Assembly (NCBI RefSeq): GCF_003892345.1
Contig: NZ_RRUE01000001.1
Coordinates: 1,628,078 to 1,692,077, forward strand
Direction: 5' to 3'
Length of the DNA: 64,000 nucleotides
Source of the DNA: Lautropia dentalis
GTDB taxonomy: Bacteria > Pseudomonadota > Gammaproteobacteria > Burkholderiales > Burkholderiaceae_E
Position 1 is the first letter of the stretch; the number at the start of each line of letters is the position of its first letter. The translations under genes were made by a program, and so were the position numbers. Below the pieces are notes generated by a model. That model was given only the letters and a program-made list of their open reading frames with translations. It was not told the origin of the DNA and ran no database searches. Below are positions 29,564 to 37,141 of the stretch, piece after piece.

Positions 29564-31054
29564 ATGGCCGTGTCACTGACCCTGCATGATCTCAATCTGG
29601 CAGCACTGGCGCCGGAAATCCTGCTGATGCTTGGCATCTGCGTCTTCCTGGTCATCGAGGCCGTCACGGGCCGGACCCGGCCGATGCCGGCCGACCGCCT
29701 GGCCCTGGCCACCCTGGTGCTGCCGCTCGGCGCCGTGCTCTGGCAGTATGGCCATGGCCAGCAGTACGCCTTCGGCACCATGTACATCGCCGACGAACTG
29801 GCGTACCTGCTCAAGCTCTGCGGCATCATCTGCACGGCCAGCATCATTGTCTACTCGCGGCGCTACGCGGCCGAACACAGCATCCGCCAGAGCGACCTGT
29901 ACGTGCTGGCACTCTTCTCGCTGCTGGGCCAGATGGTGATGATCTCCGGCGGCAACCTGCTGGTGCTCTACCTTGGCCTCGAACTGATGTCGCTGTCGCT
30001 GTACGCCGCCATCGGCCTTCGCCGCGACTGGATGAAGGGCAGCGAAGCCGCCATGAAGTATTTCGTGCTGGGCGCGCTGGCCTCGGGCTTCCTGCTCTAC
30101 GGCATGTCGATGGTCTATGGCGCCACCGGCTCGCTGGGCATTGCCGACATCGTCAACCGCGTCTACAGCGGCATGGCCTCGCAGCAGGTGCTGGCCTTCG
30201 GCGTGGTGTTCCTGGTGGCCGGCCTGGCCTTCAAGCTGGGTGCCGTACCGTTCCACATGTGGGTACCCGACGTGTACCAGGGCGCGCCCACGGCAGCCAC
30301 GCTGCTGGTGGCCGCCGGTCCGAAGCTGGGCGCCTTTGCATTGCTGTTCCGCCTGTTGGGTGAGGCCACCATCGAGCTGGCCCCCATCTGGCAGCAGATG
30401 CTGGTCATTCTGGCCGTGCTGTCGCTGGCCATCGGCAACATCGTCGCCGTGGCCCAGAGCAACCTCAAGCGCATGCTGGCTTACTCCACCATCTCGCAGG
30501 TCGGCTTCGTGCTGCTGGGCGTGGTGGGCGTGTACGCGGGTGAGGGCTTTCCACCGTCCGACCAGGCCTTCGGCGCCGGCATGTTCTACATGATCAGCTA
30601 TGTGCTCACCACCCTGGGCACCTTCGGCATGATCCAGCTCATCGCCCGTGAAGGCTTCGAGGCCGAGGAAATCAGCGACTTTGCCGGCCTGGCCCGTCGC
30701 AGCCCCGTTCTGGCCTTCATCATGGCGGTCATGATGTTCTCCCTGGCCGGCATCCCGCCGCTGATCGGCTTCTATGCCAAACTGGCCGTGCTGAAATCGG
30801 TGGTCGCCGCCGGTTACACCTGGCTGGCCGTGTATGCCGTCATGATGTCGCTGATCGGTGCCTTCTACTACATCCGTGTGGTGAAGGTCATGTTCTTCGA
30901 CAAACCGGCCGACGAGGCGCCCTTGCCCGTCGACGGCCAGGCCCGTGCCCTGATGATGGCCAACGGCGCCGCCGTGCTGCTGCTGGGTATCATGCCCGGG
31001 TCGCTGATGGCCCTGTGCATCGCCGCCGTGCGCAGCGCCTGGAATCTGGGCTGA
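29564..31054 (+). CDS. nuoN: NADH-quinone oxidoreductase subunit N
   Basis: A 496-residue antiporter-like membrane subunit closing the operon. The landmarks are LVLYLGLELMSLSLYAAIGL, the lysine-containing GLAFKLGAVPFHMWVPDVYQ, and KRMLAYSTISQVGFVLLGVV. The ATG at 29564 touches an AGAGGG sequence directly, so the in-frame GTG at 29570 (VSLTLHDLNL) may be the true start with better ribosome-binding spacing. Confidence 0.94.
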   Translation: MAVSLTLHDLNLAALAPEILLMLGICVFLVIEAVTGRTRPMPADRLALATLVLPLGAVLWQYGHGQQYAFGTMYIADELAYLLKLCGIICTASIIVYSRRYAAEHSIRQSDLYVLALFSLLGQMVMISGGNLLVLYLGLELMSLSLYAAIGLRRDWMKGSEAAMKYFVLGALASGFLLYGMSMVYGATGSLGIADIVNRVYSGMASQQVLAFGVVFLVAGLAFKLGAVPFHMWVPDVYQGAPTAATLLVAAGPKLGAFALLFRLLGEATIELAPIWQQMLVILAVLSLAIGNIVAVAQSNLKRMLAYSTISQVGFVLLGVVGVYAGEGFPPSDQAFGAGMFYMISYVLTTLGTFGMIQLIAREGFEAEEISDFAGLARRSPVLAFIMAVMMFSLAGIPPLIGFYAKLAVLKSVVAAGYTWLAVYAVMMSLIGAFYYIRVVKVMFFDKPADEAPLPVDGQARALMMANGAAVLLLGIMPGSLMALCIAAVRSAWNLG

Positions 31055-31083
31055 CCGGGGGCAACGAACTACCTCTCTCATCC

Positions 31084-31248
31084 TGGGGACCCTCTGCAAA
31101 AGTCCTGCGGCACTTTGGTCTCCATGCTCGGGCGATCCGGCGTTGCCATTTGCCGCCAATAGCCCTGCTATTGCCAACAAATGGCGCCTTCTGGCTCATC
31201 CCGATCCTGGGCTCAAAGCGCTCGCAGACTTTTGCAGAGGGTCCCTGG
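31084..31248. repeat. Long imperfect palindrome, copy 1 (downstream of nuoN)
   Basis: Outer arms GGGACCCTCTGCAAAAGTCC (from 31086) and CAGACTTTTGCAGAGGGTCC (ending at about 31244) are near-perfect reverse complements. An inner hairpin CCATTTGCCGCCAATAG / CTATTGCCAACAAATGG (31146-31184) is nested inside. The whole 165-bp unit could form a cruciform or a long RNA hairpin. A related copy follows at 31315. Confidence 0.85.
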
Positions 31249-31251
31249 TAA

Positions 31252-31289
31252 CGCCGGACAGACTGGACACCGTTTCCGTCTGTCCGGCG
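31252..31289. terminator. 12-bp hairpin between the two palindromes
   Basis: CGCCGGACAGAC, 14-nt loop, GTCTGTCCGGCG, then TTTCT. It is a perfect stem about 200 bp after nuoN and is the best candidate terminator for the nuo operon, although its T-tract is weak. Confidence 0.45.
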
Positions 31290-31314
31290 TTTCTGCGTTC
31301 GGGCGCCACTGGAA

Positions 31315-31512
31315 CTGTCCTGCGGCACTTTTCGGGCGTCACGGAAAACATTCTGTGCCACTTCGGTCCATACTCTACTGCCGGCAGGAGGCCGGAGCAT
31401 CCCGCTTCGCGCCCGACAGGTAACGTCAAAATGGCGCAGTTGCCGGCAGGCTGCCTTCTGGCGCATGCCGATTCCTGGTCCAAAGTGCTCGCAGACTTTT
31501 TCAGCGGCTCCC
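31315..31512. repeat. Long imperfect palindrome, copy 2 (diverged)
   Basis: This shares the right-hand half of copy 1: AAATGGCGC, CTTCTGGC, GATTCCTGG, CAAAGTGCTCGCAGACTTTT and the GCTCCC end, with a 20-bp insertion. Its left arm has GTCCTGCGGCACTTTTCGGG. With copy 1 it fills the 493-bp gap between nuoN and the NUDIX gene. Confidence 0.7.
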
Positions 31513-31547
31513 AGGGCGATCATCTGGCAGAATGCCTTGCACAACCT

Positions 31548-32228
31548 ATGGAAACCATGATGTCCCAGCCAGAAAACACGCCTTTCATCACCCAGCCGGT
31601 GCTGGATGTCACCAGCAGCATTCCCGATCACATCGACCCCGCCGTCGCCCGTACGCATCCGGGCCTGGCCGAAACCACCCTGAAACGTGAGCTGGTCTAT
31701 CAGGGACGCTTTCTGAAGGTGCGGCGCGACACCGCCCGCATGCCCGACGGCAGCACCAACACCCGGGAGTTCGTCATGCACCCGGGGGCGGCCGCCATGG
31801 TGCCGCTGGACAGCGAGGGCAGGGTGCTCATCGAGCGGCAGTTCCGCTACGGCCCCGGCAACGTCTACATCGAGATTCCGGCCGGCAAGAAGGATCCGGG
31901 CGAAGACAGCTTCACCACCGCCCGTCGCGAGCTGATCGAGGAAACCGGCTACCGGGCGCACAGCTGGGCGCATCTCACCCGCATCCACCCCGCCATCGGC
32001 TTTGCCGACGAGGTGATGGACATCTACCTGGCGCGCGACCTCGAAAAGGTCGAACGCTCGCTGGATGCGGGCGAGTTCGTCGAAACCGAATGGGTCACGC
32101 TCGGCTGGCTGGTGGACGAACTGCGTGCCCACCGCCTGCTGGATGTGAAAACCCAGATCGCCGTGCACTGGCTGCAGGACTTCACCGAAGGGCGCCTGCC
32201 GTGGCCGGCGTTCGACCTGAAGGGGTAG
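31548..32228 (+). CDS. NUDIX hydrolase, ADP-ribose pyrophosphatase-like
   Basis: A 226-residue protein (222 if the ATG at 31560 is used). The NUDIX box is complete: G, then E six residues on, then REL-I-EE-T-G (GKKDPGEDSFTTARREL IEETGY). The domain begins with RFLKVRRDTARMPDGSTNTR and includes FRYGPGNVYIEIPAGKKDPG, typical of ADP-ribose pyrophosphatases that hydrolyse ADP-ribose to AMP and ribose 5-phosphate. The gene is a frequent companion of the nuo operon in Burkholderiales. No good Shine-Dalgarno is seen. The long upstream frame crosses the palindromic repeats and is not coding. Confidence 0.9.
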   Translation: METMMSQPENTPFITQPVLDVTSSIPDHIDPAVARTHPGLAETTLKRELVYQGRFLKVRRDTARMPDGSTNTREFVMHPGAAAMVPLDSEGRVLIERQFRYGPGNVYIEIPAGKKDPGEDSFTTARRELIEETGYRAHSWAHLTRIHPAIGFADEVMDIYLARDLEKVERSLDAGEFVETEWVTLGWLVDELRAHRLLDVKTQIAVHWLQDFTEGRLPWPAFDLKG

Positions 32229-32267
32229 AGCGGTCCACCGTGTCTGGTACCCGCAGGTATCAGGCCA

Positions 32268-33461
32268 TCAGGTGGCGTTTGCTCCCGCGCGCAGCGACAG
32301 CCGATCCCACGCCTGCGTCACCTCTGCCACCGTGATGGCCGTCATGTCCGGCCGGCCCTCACGGAACGCCTGCAGCACATGTACGGGTGTACAGCCCCCA
32401 CGCGGCCGGATTTCCACCGGATCGGCCACCCCGAACAGCACCACCAGTGGGCAGCCCACGGCCGCTGCCGTATGACCCGGCCCCGTGTCCACCGTGACCA
32501 TGCCGGCTGCGCGTGCCTGCAGGGCCAGCAGACGCGGAATGGGCAGCTCCGTGGCCACATTGAAGGCACTGGGCACACCGGCCCGTTGCAGCAGCTCGTC
32601 ATTCAGGTCTGCCTCGGGCGGTGCCCCCACCAGCAGAATCACCGCCTCCGGGTGCCTCCCGGCCAGCATGCGGATCACCGCGGCCCAGTTTTCTTCGGGC
32701 CACCACTTGGTGTTGGTGCTCATCCGGCGGCGCACACCCGTACGCATGGTGCGCCGGTTGCCCGCCTGCACCAGAATCAGCGGTCTGCCCAGCCACTGGT
32801 GGCTACCCAGCCAGTCTTTCACATCGGCCTGCATGGCGGGAGAAATGTGCAGGGTGGGATCCTGCATGGCCTGGGAAATATGCTCATCCTGCGCTGAGCC
32901 AGCTTCATGTACGCCACGGGCGTGTTCCCCGTCGGGTGGCTGGGAATTGGGCTGGGAGTCGGACTGGGACGTCAACCCCGCCGTGCGGGTTTGGGAACGG
33001 AATGCCGTCCACGCCGCAAACCTTTCTGGCATCTGCAACGCCACACGCTGGTGGAAATCCACCAGATGCTCACCATCACGCATGCCCACCGCCCGGGCGC
33101 GCACCACGCAGTCATCACCCAGACCTGCGCGGGCCAGCAGGGGCAGCAGCTTCTCATCGAAGTCGCAGTACCACACCGGGCGTGGTCCCCGTGCACGCAG
33201 TCCTGCCAGCAGCGCGCGTTTCTCGGCGCTCAGCCACCAGGGCAGCTTGCGCTTCTTCAGCAGAAAGATCTCTCCCACACCGGGCTGGCCCTCGTAAAGC
33301 GGACGCACCCAGCCGCCGGCCGACAGAATGTCCACGGGGGCGCCGAAGCGCTCGCTCAGCAGCCGGATCATCGGCTGGACCAGCACCAGGTCGCCCATGG
33401 CGCCGAAGCGCACCAGGAGCGGGCGGGGAGGGGAAGAAGCGGCGGATCTCGGTTCTGTCAT
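32268..33461 (-). CDS. Glycosyltransferase family 9 (heptosyltransferase-like)
   Basis: A 397-residue GT-B fold enzyme of family 9, which transfers ADP-activated heptose or similar sugars onto lipopolysaccharide core. The N-terminal domain begins LLVRFGAMGDLVLVQPMIRL. The C-terminal nucleotide-binding domain has ILVQAGNRRTMRTG and the signature VTVDTGPGHTAAAVGCPLVV. A poorly conserved 60-residue stretch (about 190-250, Gln/Ser-rich) interrupts the middle. Start MTEPRSAASS; upstream residues are not family-like. The gene converges on the NUDIX gene. Acceptor unknown; a second GT9 enzyme, WaaC, is 10 kb away. Confidence 0.85.
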   Translation of the reverse strand: MTEPRSAASSPPRPLLVRFGAMGDLVLVQPMIRLLSERFGAPVDILSAGGWVRPLYEGQPGVGEIFLLKKRKLPWWLSAEKRALLAGLRARGPRPVWYCDFDEKLLPLLARAGLGDDCVVRARAVGMRDGEHLVDFHQRVALQMPERFAAWTAFRSQTRTAGLTSQSDSQPNSQPPDGEHARGVHEAGSAQDEHISQAMQDPTLHISPAMQADVKDWLGSHQWLGRPLILVQAGNRRTMRTGVRRRMSTNTKWWPEENWAAVIRMLAGRHPEAVILLVGAPPEADLNDELLQRAGVPSAFNVATELPIPRLLALQARAAGMVTVDTGPGHTAAAVGCPLVVLFGVADPVEIRPRGGCTPVHVLQAFREGRPDMTAITVAEVTQAWDRLSLRAGANAT

Positions 33462-33580
33462 GGGGGCGCGGGATGGGAGTGGCGCTGATGCAGATGGCGC
33501 ATCAACCCGTGGACGTTGTGATGATAGCGCCTGCCTGTGTCGATCAGGCCGGCTTCGGGTAGAATGGCCGCTTCGCCAGT

Positions 33581-33606
33581 GGCGTACCCTGCCTGCAGGG
33601 TACGCC
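33581..33606. other. Strong 12-bp hairpin upstream of tRNA-Ser
   Basis: GGCGTACCCTGC, CT, GCAGGGTACGCC: a perfect inverted repeat in the 235-bp gap between the GT9 gene and tRNA-Ser. A TAGAAT -10-like hexamer precedes it at 33560-33565. It may be a leader hairpin or an attenuator. Confidence 0.6.
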
Positions 33607-33696
33607 CCGTGCACCATCGCCGGGCCCGTCGCGCATGTGCCGACATCCTCGAGGCCCGAGGGTTTGCGGACCATCCTCGGTCCGGCAAAACCATCC

Positions 33697-33784
33697 GGAA
33701 GCGTGGGGGAGTGGTTTAACCCAGCGGACTTGAAATCCGCCGACCGGCAACGGTCCGTGAGTTCGAATCTCACCGCTTCCGCCA
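33697..33784 (+). tRNA. tRNA-Ser (anticodon TGA)
   Basis: An 88-nt class II tRNA with encoded CCA. The acceptor stem is GGAAGCG/CGCTTCC. The anticodon arm is GCGGA-CTTGAAA-TCCGC (anticodon TGA). A long variable arm, CGACCGGCAACGGTCCG, is followed by the T-arm TGAG-TTCGAAT-CTCA. Confidence 0.97.
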
Positions 33785-33924
33785 GTTTTCTGGCAGTTAC
33801 ATCCGCTCAGCCAGCAGGAAAAATTCGCCAGGAGCGTGACGCAGGACCTCGTTCGATAGCGCCAGCGATTGTCGGCCGTGCCGAGGTTCCTGATCATGGC
33901 GGCGATTCCAAAAGGAGCCCCGCC

Positions 33925-34077
33925 ATGCCATCAAGTTTTCGGTTCCGCGAACCAGAGATTCTTGCTATTGAAAGAGAAATCCGGAGGCAGGAACGCAAGG
34001 AATCTCGCGAGCAGCTCTGCGATGCCATCGTCTGGATCGGCCTGACCATTCTGTTCTGGACCTTCCTTCTGTACTGA
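33925..34077 (+). CDS. Small single-span membrane protein, 50 residues
   Basis: A short gene with a textbook ribosome binding site, AAAGGAG, 7 bp before its ATG. The product starts MPSSFRFREPEILAIEREIR, continues with a highly charged helix (RRQERKESREQLCD) and ends with one hydrophobic span (IVWIGLTILFWTFLLY) that reaches the C-terminus. The topology is probably cytoplasmic N-terminus with a C-terminal anchor. I do not recognise the family. It stands alone, 140 bp after tRNA-Ser, which can be a site of gene acquisition, but no integrase or att repeat is seen. Confidence 0.6.
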   Translation: MPSSFRFREPEILAIEREIRRQERKESREQLCDAIVWIGLTILFWTFLLY

Positions 34078-34241
34078 TGGGCTGCTTTGCTCGACCCGCT
34101 CTGTGGCCACGAGCGATGTCCCTTCAATCCTGAGTGCCGGATGCCGTCCGGCGCGGGGCAGGGAAGTAGTCCACTCGGACCGGGGAGGCCCACCGGCACC
34201 GGGGTTTGGACTGGTGCAGGGAGAACTGCCTCTGCGGAGCG

Positions 34242-34580
34242 TCAGGCAGATATCGCCTCGGCCTTCGGCTGACGCGCCGTCTCGTCCTTCTGCTCGCGGA
34301 CCATGGCCTCGCGCAGGATGGCGTTGAGCCGGCTCTGGTAGCCACTGCCACCGCTCTTGAGCCAGTGCAGCACATCCTTGTCGACACGGATGGTGATCTG
34401 TGTCTTGAGCGGGCGGAAGAATTTCCCCGGAATGGCGTTGCGCCAGCCTTCGGCATCCAGCTCCGGGGCCTCGCCCAGATCGATCTCGCTGTCCGGGCGC
34501 TCAGCCATGGCGCGCAGTTCGGCCGCGCGCTCGGGAGAGATGGGGGGAAGGTCAGCCAAAGTTTTGCGCACGATAGTCAT
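34242..34580 (-). CDS. BrnA-type antitoxin, no toxin partner seen
   Basis: A 112-residue protein. The C-terminal half TQITIRVDKDVLHWLKSGGS followed by GYQSRLNAILREAMVRE is the ribbon-helix-helix of the BrnA/DUF4415 antitoxin family. The N-terminal half (LADLPPISPERAAELRAMAE) is the usual toxin-binding region. AGAGGGA lies 6 bp before the ATG. In type II BrnTA modules the toxin gene brnT directly precedes brnA; the 544 bp upstream hold no BrnT-like frame on either strand. It may be an orphan regulator or a relic. Confidence 0.8.
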   Translation of the reverse strand: MTIVRKTLADLPPISPERAAELRAMAERPDSEIDLGEAPELDAEGWRNAIPGKFFRPLKTQITIRVDKDVLHWLKSGGSGYQSRLNAILREAMVREQKDETARQPKAEAISA

Positions 34581-35124
34581 CGTATTCCCTCTTTTCTGTA
34601 CGAGTTGCCCGGTGGGCACTGATTCACGACAGACCAGCCCACCCCCATCTGTCGCTTTCGTGCCGACACCTGCCCCCAAACACCCCCGTCCATCCCTCAA
34701 GTGCCCTGCCTGCCACTCACTTCCCTGTGTCCGCTTGACATGGATCAGCCTGCCCCGTTGGCAACGCGGTATTTTCCCCACTGGATATGACAGTGACCCG
34801 TTGCCGGTGGCCTGCATGGCAGGGGCGGGGTTGCGGTCCAGCATCCAGCAGACTGTGTTCATGATGCAACAGTCGTGGTCACTCCTGCTTCGGCGGGGCG
34901 GGTTCCTGGGGTACGTCTGCCGCGCCGGGAGGAGTGACCAGACCGGTTGCCGCTGGCGTCCCGTTACGGGAACGCCGCGGTGGCCACGGTTGTCCCTGGC
35001 CAGGGGCCCGATCGAGTCGGGAACCGTCAGGTTATACTGAATCATTTAACAGGTCGGATGCCGGTGCAGGCCCAACCCGCTCCAGCTGCCCATCGGGGGG
35101 CGGCACTGGTTAATTACTTTCTTA
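34581..35124. other. 544-bp gap between antitoxin and NYN genes
   Basis: No gene is seen. It holds a perfect 10-bp inverted repeat, GGTCACTCCT (34877-34886) and AGGAGTGACC (34930-34939), a partial FNR-like box TTGACATGGATCAG (34735-34748), and a TATACT -10-like hexamer (35033-35038) without a clear -35 that could serve the NYN gene. Confidence 0.5.
34877..34939. repeat. Inverted repeat with 10-bp perfect arms
   Basis: GGTCACTCCT and AGGAGTGACC flank 43 bp, which itself contains CGGCG/CGCCG pairing. It may form a 63-nt hairpin or mark a degenerate mobile-element end. Confidence 0.6.
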
Positions 35125-36096
35125 ATGGAATCTCTCGACATGGATCGTTTTGTTGTCATGGTGGATGCTGGCTATCTGCTGCATCAGTCGGCAGAAATCG
35201 TCAGCGAGCGCGCCTCGACCAAAAGACACCACCTTGAAGTGATGAATCCGGCAGCGCTGATCAACCTGCTGCTGGAAAAGACACGCACCGCACTGGGCCT
35301 GACCACCCGCGAGCTGCTGCGCGTCTACTGGTACGACGGTGTCATGGCCAGCGGCCTGTCACCGCAGCAGCGGGCCATTGCCGAGCTGCCCGATGTGCAT
35401 TTTCGCTCCGGTATCGTCAATGCGGCCGGCCAGCAGCGTGGCGTCGATTCGCTCATCGTCACCGATCTGATCGAGCTGGCCAGCAACGGCGCAATTTCCG
35501 ATGCTGCCCTGGTTACCGGTGATGGCGACTTCGCCATCGGTATCGAAATGGCCCAGAAAAAGGGTGTGCGTATCGCCGTCATCGGTGTCGAGGATACCGA
35601 GCTGGGTGTCTCGCACCGCCAGAGCTTCGAAATCACCAGCCGGGCCGACCGGGTGGCCCGTCTGGGTGTGTACGATCTCTCCGCCGTCATGCGCTATGTG
35701 CCGCCGGCCGTGCCACCCGGCGGGGGCGATTACGAATACAGCCAGCCGGCCTCCTATGCCAGCGGGCTGGTCAATACCGCCGTGGGCGCAACGCCGGCTG
35801 CCGGGGGCTATCAGGCATCGTCGTCGGCCTCGGGTTATCCGGGCCTGCGCAACGAGCACACGCCGCTGGACGACGAAAGCCGCCAGCAGATCATCGAGTC
35901 GGTCAAGGTGTTCGTCGAGGAGCAGGCTGGCCTGTGCTCCGAGGTCGATCCCACCAGCCGCCGCATCGATGCAGCGCTCGACCGTTTGCTCATCCACCAC
36001 ATCTATGCCGACCTGGGTCACGGCAAGCTCACCAACGCCGAAAAGAACTTCGCGCGTGACCGCCTGCGTGCCGAGCTGATCAACAACGGCGCCTGA
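35125..36096 (+). CDS. NYN-domain (LabA/DUF88-like) protein
   Basis: A 323-residue protein. The N-terminal 190 residues are a NYN domain of the PIN-like nuclease fold: the acidic residues lie in RFVVMVDAGYLLHQ, RGVDSLIVTDLIELASNG and AALVTGDGDFAIGIEMAQKK. These Asp residues would bind metal in a ribonuclease site. A Tyr/Ala/Gly/Ser-rich linker (about 200-245) leads to a C-terminal helical domain (DDESRQQIIESVKVFVEEQA, LLIHHIYADLGHGKLTNAEK) resembling OST-HTH-type or other RNA-binding tails, though I am not sure of this. The alternative start is the ATG at 35140 (MDRFVVM), which many homologues would favour. Confidence 0.85.
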   Translation: MESLDMDRFVVMVDAGYLLHQSAEIVSERASTKRHHLEVMNPAALINLLLEKTRTALGLTTRELLRVYWYDGVMASGLSPQQRAIAELPDVHFRSGIVNAAGQQRGVDSLIVTDLIELASNGAISDAALVTGDGDFAIGIEMAQKKGVRIAVIGVEDTELGVSHRQSFEITSRADRVARLGVYDLSAVMRYVPPAVPPGGGDYEYSQPASYASGLVNTAVGATPAAGGYQASSSASGYPGLRNEHTPLDDESRQQIIESVKVFVEEQAGLCSEVDPTSRRIDAALDRLLIHHIYADLGHGKLTNAEKNFARDRLRAELINNGA

Positions 36097-36182
36097 TGCC
36101 GGAATGGCCCGGCGTTGCTCTGCCGGGCGAGGTCGCCTGCCCTGTCTGTGCAGTGCGCCTCTTGTCTGCGGCGCCCCGGCTG

Positions 36183-36272
36183 CCGGCCGGGACCGGGGGG
36201 CGCGGGGACGAATGAGTGCCGAGGGCGAATGAGTCCATTGCCGAGGGCAAATGAGTCCATAAACGCGCTGAC
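36183..36272 (+). repeat. Dispersed intergenic repeat, copy 4, with internal tandem repeats
   Basis: GGGCGCGGGGACGAATGAGT matches the core, then GCCGAGGGCGAATGAGTCCA, TTGCCGAGGGCAAATGAGTC and CATAAACGCGCTG. The GAATGAGT(CCATT)GCCGAGGGC segment is repeated about three times, so this copy has expanded internally. Confidence 0.65.
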
Positions 36273-36286
36273 GGACCGCACTGACG

Positions 36287-36331
36287 GACGCAAAAAAGCC
36301 GGACCTTCACGGGATCCGGCTTTTTTGCGTC
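36287..36331. terminator. Bidirectional rho-independent terminator
   Basis: GACGCAAAAAAGCCGGA and TCCGGCTTTTTTGCGTC are perfect complements around an 11-nt loop. It has a T-run on each strand and serves the convergent NYN and Hsp20 genes. Confidence 0.92.
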
Positions 36332-36483
36332 GTGTGCCGCTGGACTGACACCACCCGAACGGCCTGTGTGCCCCCCATTTTTGATCGAATCAGCAGCAGA
36401 ACGATCAGCCAGTCATGGCGCAGACAGGGCCGCCAGCCCTGTCTGGTGTGACATTCAGGCCGTACGGGTGGGACCGGGCGGTA

Positions 36484-36966
36484 TCAGGCGACTTTCGGTT
36501 CGGCCTGGTTTTCCAGCACTTCGGCCTGGGGCGCGGCAATGCTGGCGCTGTCGCGAATGTCGATGCGGCGCGGCTTCATGGCTTCCGGAATTTCCCGCAC
36601 CAGGTCGATGTCGAGCAGGCCATTGTTGAGCGAGGCGCCCGTCACGCGGACGTGCTCGGCCAGCTGGAAGCGGTGCGAGAAATCGCGCGCAGCAATGCCG
36701 CGATGCAGGTAGGTGGGCTGGTTTTCCTGCGGACGCTTGCGACCGGTCACCTTCAGGCCGTCCTGTTCGACCTCGATCTCGATTTCCGAGCGGTCGAAAC
36801 CGGCCACGGCCATCGTGATGCGGTAGGCGTTCTCGCCGGCAATCTCGATGTTGTAGGGGGGGTAGCTTGGCTGCGAGTCGTTGCGCATCGAATTGTTCAG
36901 CATGCGGGCCAGACGGTCGAAGCCAATGGCGGAGCGGTACAGCGGAGCAAAATCAAACTGGTTCAT
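36484..36966 (-). CDS. Small heat-shock protein Hsp20 (IbpA-like)
   Basis: A 160-residue alpha-crystallin-type chaperone that holds unfolding proteins for refolding by DnaK/ClpB. The N-terminal arm is MNQFDFAPLYRSAIGFDRLA. The crystallin domain runs from about residue 37 to 130, with YRITMAVAGFDRSEIEIEVE, LKVTGRKRPQENQPTYLHRG and the conserved end LDIDLVREIPEAMKPRRIDI. The C-terminal extension is Ala/Glu-rich. Length and start match IbpA-type proteins. It is preceded by a heat-shock-type promoter (37034-37061) and a leader that may sequester its ribosome binding site. Confidence 0.95.
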   Translation of the reverse strand: MNQFDFAPLYRSAIGFDRLARMLNNSMRNDSQPSYPPYNIEIAGENAYRITMAVAGFDRSEIEIEVEQDGLKVTGRKRPQENQPTYLHRGIAARDFSHRFQLAEHVRVTGASLNNGLLDIDLVREIPEAMKPRRIDIRDSASIAAPQAEVLENQAEPKVA

Positions 36967-37027
36967 GGTTTTCTATCCTCGAAGTTCAAGCGATGAGATT
37001 CACGGGCCCGGCGTTTCGGCGCCCGTG
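36967..37027 (-). promoter_or_regulatory. Possible RNA thermometer in hsp20 leader
   Basis: The predicted leader begins with a hairpin (CACGGGC/GCCCGTG). Near the start codon the ribosome binding site GAGGAT can pair with an upstream ATCTC, leaving one bulged G. This resembles the sequestering helix of ROSE-type thermometers. It is inferred by eye, with no energy calculation. Confidence 0.35.
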
Positions 37028-37033
37028 CTTCGA

Positions 37034-37061
37034 AGATAGGGATGGCCGGTGGCGTTTCAAG
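37034..37061 (-). promoter_or_regulatory. Sigma-32 (heat-shock) type promoter of hsp20
   Basis: On the minus strand: CTTGAAA, 13-bp spacer, CCCTATCT, against the heat-shock consensus CTTGAAA-N13..15-CCCCATNT. The predicted start is about 60 nt before the hsp20 ATG. Confidence 0.7.
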
Positions 37062-37141
37062 GCCCCCGGTGGCCCTCCAGATAAAAAAAACCGCCGTCCG
37101 TTCCGGAAGGAACGCCGGCGGTCGGGCAGGGCAGTGGCGGC

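Noticed and set aside
33697-34300. tRNA-Ser as an integration site for a genomic island
   Set aside because: No integrase and no direct repeat of the tRNA 3' end was found downstream.
34581-35124. A BrnT toxin gene
   Set aside because: No frame on either strand shows the BrnT start pattern or a suitable length.
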